Source: Pararge aegeria (Eukaryota > Arthropoda > Insecta > Lepidoptera > Nymphalidae). Taken from it: 64,000 nt of DNA. Below are positions 58,061 through 64,000 of the stretch, piece by piece. The stretch is from assembly GCF_905163445.1 (NCBI RefSeq), contig NC_053184.1:17856001-17920000 (forward strand). The letters run 5' to 3'. Position numbers and translations under genes: made by a program. The number at the start of each line of letters is the position of its first letter. The stretch's first letter is position 1. The notes beneath the pieces were generated by a model. That model worked only from the letters and a program-made list of their open reading frames with translations, ran no database searches and was not told where the DNA came from.

Positions 58061-58529
58061 TAATGTGTGTTATAAGAATGATAATATCATCACTGTGTGT
58101 TTAGAGAGTTGCTTTAAGAGATGGTAGTAAGACCCCTGGGCCCTGTTTAAAATTCAATATTTAATTTTTGTAACCATACATAAAATTTAAGTGGATACGA
58201 GTTGTACAAAATGTCAATCTTTCCAAACTAAAACATTAATATTAAACATTCTTGTCCTAATATTTCATGTATCAGTAGCCAACTTCTAAAAGTCTACAGA
58301 AATAAAGTTATGTTATAAAACTGTCAAGTCATTTCCTGTTTACATTAGAACGTGAGCACACTCGAGAGTCTAAAGAAAAGTTCACACGCATCTGTTAACA
58401 CAATCTACGTAACACTGAATTGATTGAACAAAAATTACCATGCCGTCGCTTATTCCACCGTTTTCTTGACCTTAGCACGTGGACGCTAAACGCTTTCAAA
58501 TAACCAACAATAGTTTTACGCGTAAAACC

Positions 58530-58885
58530 GTTAATTTTTGTTTTTTTTTAATCTTTATTTATTTGGGACTTTGATCCAACACGGATATGCCAGCCCCATC
58601 GTCCCTTAAGTAACTAGGTAACAAAAAACTTAATTATTGTATTAATACCTACTATAAGAGATATGTAACAGATACAATCTGTTATTGCTGCCTACGCAAA
58701 AATATCTCATCAACAGACCTGAAACCTTCTGTGGTCGTTTGAGAAGGCTCGTTAGAGCACCTACGTCAAATCTGTTGATGTTGTACCGCCGCATAACAGT
58801 CGCTCCAAATTTTATCTGCTACATTCCATCAGTACATGCTGGACATCATCCATCGTACCGCAAATATCGCAGTTGGCAGAATTAG
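58530..58885. repeat. Dispersed repeat, second copy
   Basis: Same family as 20225-20570: CAGATACAATCTGTTATTGC, CTCATCAACAGACCTGAAAC, GAGCACCTACGTCAAATCTG. The 66-codon open frame over it is part of the repeat. Confidence 0.5.
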
Positions 58886-59164
58886 CTTTCTTCATTAGAA
58901 ATGCGAACTTATTAGATGCGTGTTAATTTGTTTTTTAATCTTATACGTGCTTTTTTTTATTTAAATTTCTGGATGTAGGTGTCTCGGCCAGCGTGGTGGA
59001 CTACGACTTAAACCCTTTCATTCTGAGGGCTATTTATTTATTTATTCATAAGACACACCAGCAATTAATTGTAACTACATTCATAAAAAAATTAAATTAT
59101 GTGTAAGAATTTCAAATTCAAATTCTTACTAGTGCTATTACAATAACGTAGCTCTATCTACCTG

Positions 59165-59410
59165 CCTAGTACATGACACGGGTGTCCAACAGTAGGTTTA
59201 CCCCGTAGTCCAACACGCTGCCCGAATGCGGATTTGAGAACATTACGGAGAAATGTAAAGCATGCAAGGTTTCCTCACGATGTCGTATGTGCATGTGATA
59301 TTTTAATTGATTAAAACATACATAACTTAGAAAAGTTAGAGGTGCGTGCTGGGATTCGAACTCGGCCTTCCGAAAGTGAAGCTGAAGTCTTTAACGCTTG
59401 ACTATCACAG
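59165..59410 (-). mobile_element. SINE-A fragment, reverse
   Basis: CAAGGTTTCCTCACGATGTC, GTGCTGGGATTCGAACTCGG and CTTGACTATCACAG. A forward fragment (CTCGGCCAGCGTGGTGGACT) lies 180 bp before it. Confidence 0.6.
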
Positions 59411-60164
59411 AACATAGCTTATGTGCTCTAAAATAACTTTAAGGTTTAAAAGTTCGATTACATTGCCTCTGTGTCAGTATTCATCAAATGATGTTGTAAA
59501 ATATGGCCAGTGATGTTTTGTCTCATTTGGTTTCCCTTGGTCTTTTTTTGTATGTAGTATTTTATTTTGAAGAAAATAAAGTTGTATGAATAAATAATTA
59601 AGCGGAATAGTAAGACTTTCCTTTATACCTTGAAAACAATTATTTTACCGAAAATAACAATATAAAGATTTTTGATATACTTAATTGGTAAGTATTTGAA
59701 AACCCACTTCCATGAAAATATGCATTGGAAGTAGTACCCAATTAAAATTGTTTTCACGGAAAATAACAATAATATTATTGGTGTAATTAACTATAAAATA
59801 AAGGGACTGCTCTATTTGTCCTTGCTTTTGTTTTGAAAACATGATCTTTAAAGTTCAAAAAAATTAATCCTAAAATGACGACATGACGTATTTAAATGTT
59901 ATATTCTGGGTCCAAGGCATGTTCGCAAATTGCCTGGCAAAGTGGTAAACATGTTCAGAGCGAAAGTGAAGGTTAAAATGAAAGAAAAAAAGTGAAAAAA
60001 AGTCGAATAAAAAATGTATCTGTAGCGGTAAAAGTCATTTCCGTTAAGCGTATGTAACTACATGACTATTTTTATGTGTGAATGCATAAGTAAACGTAAA
60101 AACTAAGTCATTTATTTCAAATATGCCAACTATAGCTACTTTACTTTTTTTTTTTTAACGGGTT

Positions 60165-60385
60165 CTCAATCGTTCGTTTTCATTCATCATTAAATCGTTT
60201 CCTACGCGGCATCGTACCGAAACGCTTAATTGTTTGGTAGCACGGCTTTTTCGTTGGATCGTAACTACGTTCCAACGAAAAAGATCTATCGATAAGATAG
60301 ATCGTAACTATGTTTCGTTCAGTGGATGGTAACTACCCACGGCGGAAGCCTCCATTTACAGCAGATAAATTACAGTTTTAGACTA
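60165..60385 (-). mobile_element. SINE-B, reverse, with inserted hairpins
   Basis: CGCGGCATCGTACCGAAACG and GTAACTACCCACGGCGGAAG are family sequence. Between them about 75 bp of local inverted repeats replace the expected GTCTTTGTCGGTAGGGTGGT stretch. Confidence 0.55.
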
Positions 60386-61029
60386 TTAATTCCCAAATTG
60401 ACATTTTCAAATTATGTTCGAGGAAACTTTCAGACATTCCCGCTTACATTTGCGTTTATTGTTAACCAAGGCAATATCACACATGAACCTGTTATAGAAT
60501 AAAAACATTCAAAGTAAGTACGTCTTTAGCAGTTTATAAAATGTAACAAAGATACTTATAGAGTACGTAGCTCGTGAATCCAAGGTGGATTTCGTTAGGG
60601 TCTTCTTTTATTTATGCAATTATGCAAACTTAGATGTCTATACACGTATCAACAATGTTATCTTGCGGGCTATAATTCTTTGTTGGCTAATGGAATATAT
60701 TCTAACACAATGCAACAGGAAGAGATTCAATTGTCAGGCGATAATCGCCCGTATTGACCTTAGTATGGAATTAGCACTATCCATTTATTGTCTAACAATC
60801 AAAGTCAGATCCTATCCAAAGTGTTTATGTATGTAAATGTTATGAAAACTAGCAATGCCTACCTCGGGTTATATTCCGTACGAAATATTACTTATTCCTA
60901 TGGTTTTGTGGTAGGTTATGTTATCCACTGCTTTAATTAAGCAGCCTTTTTGATACTATGCGAATATAAATTTAACAATTATTTAATGTACAGCTACTAC
61001 TTTGATTATTTTAAAATTGTGTATTATGA

Positions 61030-61397
61030 TGGCGTTTGCTGCGAAAAGCAGGAGAATCTGTATGGTGTAGTTAAATAATTTCTTTAATCCCTTTACTCCA
61101 CATCAAACAGATCTTCGGCAATATACCCTCTACGCACGTTTCGCGCCGTAACCGAAGAATCCTCTTGATTGACTGTTGACTGTACAATGAATAATTGTTA
61201 AGAACAACAACGATTATTCATTGTACAGTCAATATCTCCTGAGGATGCTCCGATTTCAGAATGAAACGAGCGTAGAGGTAGGTAGCATTGCCGGAGATCT
61301 GATTAGTGTGGAGTAAAACGAGTGACGAAATTATATGTAACACCAAACACATTCTTCTGCTCTTAGTGGAGTATAGGAAGTTAGGCTTAATTTTCAT
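61030..61397. mobile_element. Fold-back MITE, full-length copy
   Basis: A near-perfect palindrome of about 370 bp: the left half (GCGAAAAGCAGGAGAATCTG, ATCTTCGGCAAT, CTCTACGCACG, TGTACAATGAATAAT) returns inverted in the right half. The centre lies around 61195-61210. No coding capacity. It is the longest of four related copies in the window. Confidence 0.7.
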
Positions 61398-61832
61398 AAT
61401 GTTTGGTGGCGTTTATAAAAAGCCTAAAATAGCCCTGACGAACTTCGGGCAACGGCTAGGCTAATGATACTATGTAAAGAGTTAAAACCGCTTGGTGTCC
61501 TATTTCCTAAACTCAGAAAGTTCTGTAATGCCGGCGTCTAAGTTACTTGACTCGATCGTTAGTTTTTTCAAGGCAAGATTGAATAGGCATCTCCAAGGCG
61601 AACGTGTTCCATATTAGAGCACATCAACACTTTCTATCAAGAGCGCCGATCATTATGCGATTAGTAGCCATAAAAAGCTTTATTGCTATTTTAATTTTGC
61701 CCGCACGCGGTGAATGTGCATAATTCTCTTCGATCTAGCTGACGTATCAGTGGTACTCAACGATTTTCTTTAAATATTACACTAAATTTCTATTCTATTA
61801 TAAGTAGTATGTCCAAGAAATCAGTCACATCA

Positions 61833-61992
61833 ATCCATTACCGGCCCACTACAGAGCACGGGTCGAGAGGTGATTAAGACCGTAGTTCACCACGCTGGCC
61901 CAGTGCGGATTGGTGGACTCCACATACCTTTGAGAACATAACGTAGAATTCTCTCTTGAAGCAAGTGATATTTTAATTACTTAAAACGCTTA
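61833..61992 (-). mobile_element. SINE-A fragment, reverse
   Basis: CCATTACCGGCCCACTACAG, GTAGTTCACCACGCTGGCCC and GAAGCAAGTGATATTTTAAT; joined head-on to a forward SINE-C copy. Confidence 0.6.
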
Positions 61993-62300
61993 AAGTTCGA
62001 TTCCCACATCTGGAAAATGTTTGTGTGATGAAAATGCATGTTTTTCAGTGGCTGGGTGTTTATCTATTTATTATAAGTATTTATGTATATTATTCATTTA
62101 AATATTCATCAGTCATCTTAATACCCATAAAAGAAGCTACGCTTACTTTGGGGCTAGATGGAGATGTGTGTATTCGTGTATATCTTTAAAATATAATATA
62201 GAAATATACTACGACAATACACACATAACCGCCATCCAGCCCCAAAGTAAGCGTAACTTGTGTTATGGGTACTTAGATAGCTGACTTGTATGCATATATA
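61992..62300. mobile_element. Two SINE-C copies tail to tail
   Basis: 61992-62190 forward (GTTCGATTCCCACATCTGGA, GAAGCTACGCTTACTTTGGG). 62205-62300 reverse (ACGACAATACACACATAACC, CCAAAGTAAGCGTAACTTGT). Confidence 0.6.
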
Positions 62301-62525
62301 TTTAATTTACACGTTGTATACATTACTTTGAAATAAACCAGCAGTTTACAATTATTGTTTAAACGATATAACATTACGATACATATTGCCGTAGAAGATA
62401 AATTCTAAGGTTTACTAAACAACATTTTAGATACCGAAGTCATTTAGCTCAAGGTGGAAACTTCGGCAACCTTAATGCCTCACTAACTACATCTCGTTAT
62501 AGTTCCAAGAGAAACAACCCATTAC

Positions 62526-62621
62526 AAGACTCAGGTAAGCATTGCGGAGATAAGAAAAGATCGGTTATTATTTAAGACTCAAGTAAGCATTGCGGAGATA
62601 AGAAAAGATCGGTTATTATTT
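62526..62621. repeat. 48-bp tandem duplication
   Basis: The unit AAGACTCAGGTAAGCATTGC...GATCGGTTATTATTT occurs twice head to tail with a single difference (G/A). A recent event. Confidence 0.85.
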
Positions 62622-63296
62622 AAAAATAGAGTTAAATCGGCTTTTGTTAAATGCGGCGCATGTGCATAATAACCGCCAAAATAACTATCAATTTTAATAC
62701 GCTTACATTATTATATTAGTTATATGCGAAACAGTAAGTTAATAAATTTATTTTACTCGGAAATGATATAGATAGACAGACAGACTAAAATTAAAAAAAA
62801 ATACAGTTTTGTCTTCAGTACTGAATAAAGAGTGCCTACCCTCAAAAAGTTCGTTTAAAGTATCTTCAAATATCACCATGTGCTTCACCGCATTTATATT
62901 GCTTTTTTTACAAATCCCAGGGGAACTTTTTGTTTTTTGGGATAAAAAATCTGATTCGTTGCGTAGTTAGTGCGCAATTGAAGCACAAACAAAGATACTC
63001 GCATTTGTAATATTAGTTATTAGTACAGAATTCACCCGTTACAGTTTTATTACAAGTATAGATAGATAAATAGGCGATTGCTTTCCATTTACCATTACCC
63101 ATCAAGGGCCATTTGCTTGGTCCGTAAATGATTACTAAAGAAAAACCATACTAATTTTAAGTTTATTTATTATATACAAATATATTATAGAGAACTTGTC
63201 CCGCATAATCAATTACACTTAATCGTTTTACCTTCAAAGCTAAAGTTGTAGAAATTGAACATAGGATTGAACGGGTAGGCTTAAGTAGCATTAAAT

Positions 63297-63600
63297 TTAA
63301 AAAAAATGTGTGTGTACTTAAGTACACGCGTTAGAAGTTAAATTAATATGGGGTAACAAGATAATTTTTTTTCAAAAATTGTATCTTACGCCTTATTTAT
63401 TCTACGTTTGTAGAGAAAACGACAATAGAAAAAAGTTTTTGTTTGAATTATTGAAAGTCAACTGTCAAACTTTTTTTAGAAAAACTAAAATGTTGACTAT
63501 AGCTAACTGCATGGTGTTGGTTTTTTGGTGTGGGTGTGCGCGCGCATCGTAAAAATTTACTCTCACCATTTTTCTCTAACGCGCCAAAAGAATTAGTATA
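63297..63600. repeat. Second copy of the TAACTTCTAACGCG repeat, inverted
   Basis: GTGTGTACTTAAGTACACGC, GTTAGAAGTTAAATTAATAT and TTGTATCTTACGCC match the element near 17917-18400 in reverse. Confidence 0.4.
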
Positions 63601-64000
63601 ACTTCAAAAATCTAATTCTATAAGTATTTTCTAAATATTTTATGTTAGGCTGTGTCTTAGTGCATGTATTATGTGCATGCTAATGTTTGCGAATAATACG
63701 TGGATGTGAGAGAGCGGTATTAAAATTTGCATGCATGATAAAACTAACGCTAGGCGGTTATTTTGCGCGTCCGAAACCTTGGCTGTAATAACTGATTAAT
63801 CTATTATTTAATTTTTGCGCTATTGTGGATCCTTCCTTATCTCATCCGTGCGGATGTTATTACTAGTAACAGCTCATGTAATCACTGTAATACGACTTCC
63901 ATCGAAGGAAAAGTTTCATAAATTAATGAATTCAGGTTTTTATCGACTGCCTGATGTGCAGTCATAATTCAGTTCGATAAGGCCGCCAAATTGTACCTTC

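Larger units (their letters stand above)
49816..64000. other. Repeat-rich non-coding DNA, possible long first intron
   Basis: Outside the listed elements and the candidate exon at 54823 I see no coding segment on either strand. Frames such as 60585-60836 (83 codons) have random-like composition and no splice context. Confidence 0.45.

Noticed and set aside
60585..60836. 83-codon plus-strand frame with many Ile/Leu/Cys
   Set aside because: Looks like a random AT-rich frame; no signal peptide, motif or splice sites.
1..64000. CRISPR array, operon, phage or plasmid features
   Set aside because: Introns, SINEs and LINEs show this is animal nuclear DNA; no regularly spaced repeats or bacterial gene layout.

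Overview
The window reads as nuclear DNA of an insect, most likely a moth or butterfly (Lepidoptera). It is AT-rich, its genes are split by many introns, and it is littered with tRNA-derived SINEs, LINE tails ending in TGACTTTGACTTTG-like repeats, and short Helitrons that begin TC..CTACTAATATTATAAA and end CTAG. The order is inferred from repeat style and from protein similarity, not from a search. Almost none of the long open frames are genes; the real coding sequence is in short exons.

The one gene that can be read end to end is a PX-PH phospholipase D (Pld) on the minus strand, from about 41.1 kb down to 14.86 kb. I assembled 20 coding exons by hand. Each has an AG acceptor and a GT donor where required, every junction keeps phase, and the sum from the ATG at 41076 is 3576 nt (1191 codons plus stop). 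The exons encode, in order, an acidic N-terminus, PX domain, PH domain, first HKD motif, a long acidic linker, the PLD core, the second HKD motif and the family-typical C-terminus. Two partial decayed copies of the last exon lie just past the stop codon.

Left flank (1-14.6 kb): a minus-strand first coding exon (3971-4293, Ser/Asp/Glu/Arg-rich, unrecognised) with a GC-rich, CRE- and CCAAT-bearing promoter at about 4.3-4.5 kb. An 830-bp TIR transposon sits just upstream. Beyond it lie repeats, a GC-rich open frame at 7.2-7.5 kb and a tandem duplication at 8.3-8.7 kb. From 9.7 to 14.5 kb the DNA is AT-rich with no gene I can support.

Right flank (41.1-64 kb): a possible untranslated Pld exon near 43.1 kb, then a CpG-rich stretch at 49.3-49.8 kb ending in a good plus-strand donor. 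That looks like the first, non-coding exon of a divergently transcribed gene leaving the window to the right. A minus-strand open frame with a plausible acceptor lies at 54.8-54.97 kb. The rest is intron or intergenic DNA full of SINEs, LINE tails and fold-back elements.

The main oddities are a set of perfect, unrelated, short-loop inverted repeats (arms 15-62 bp), a fold-back MITE family with four copies, and the decaying tandem copies of the Pld terminal exon.
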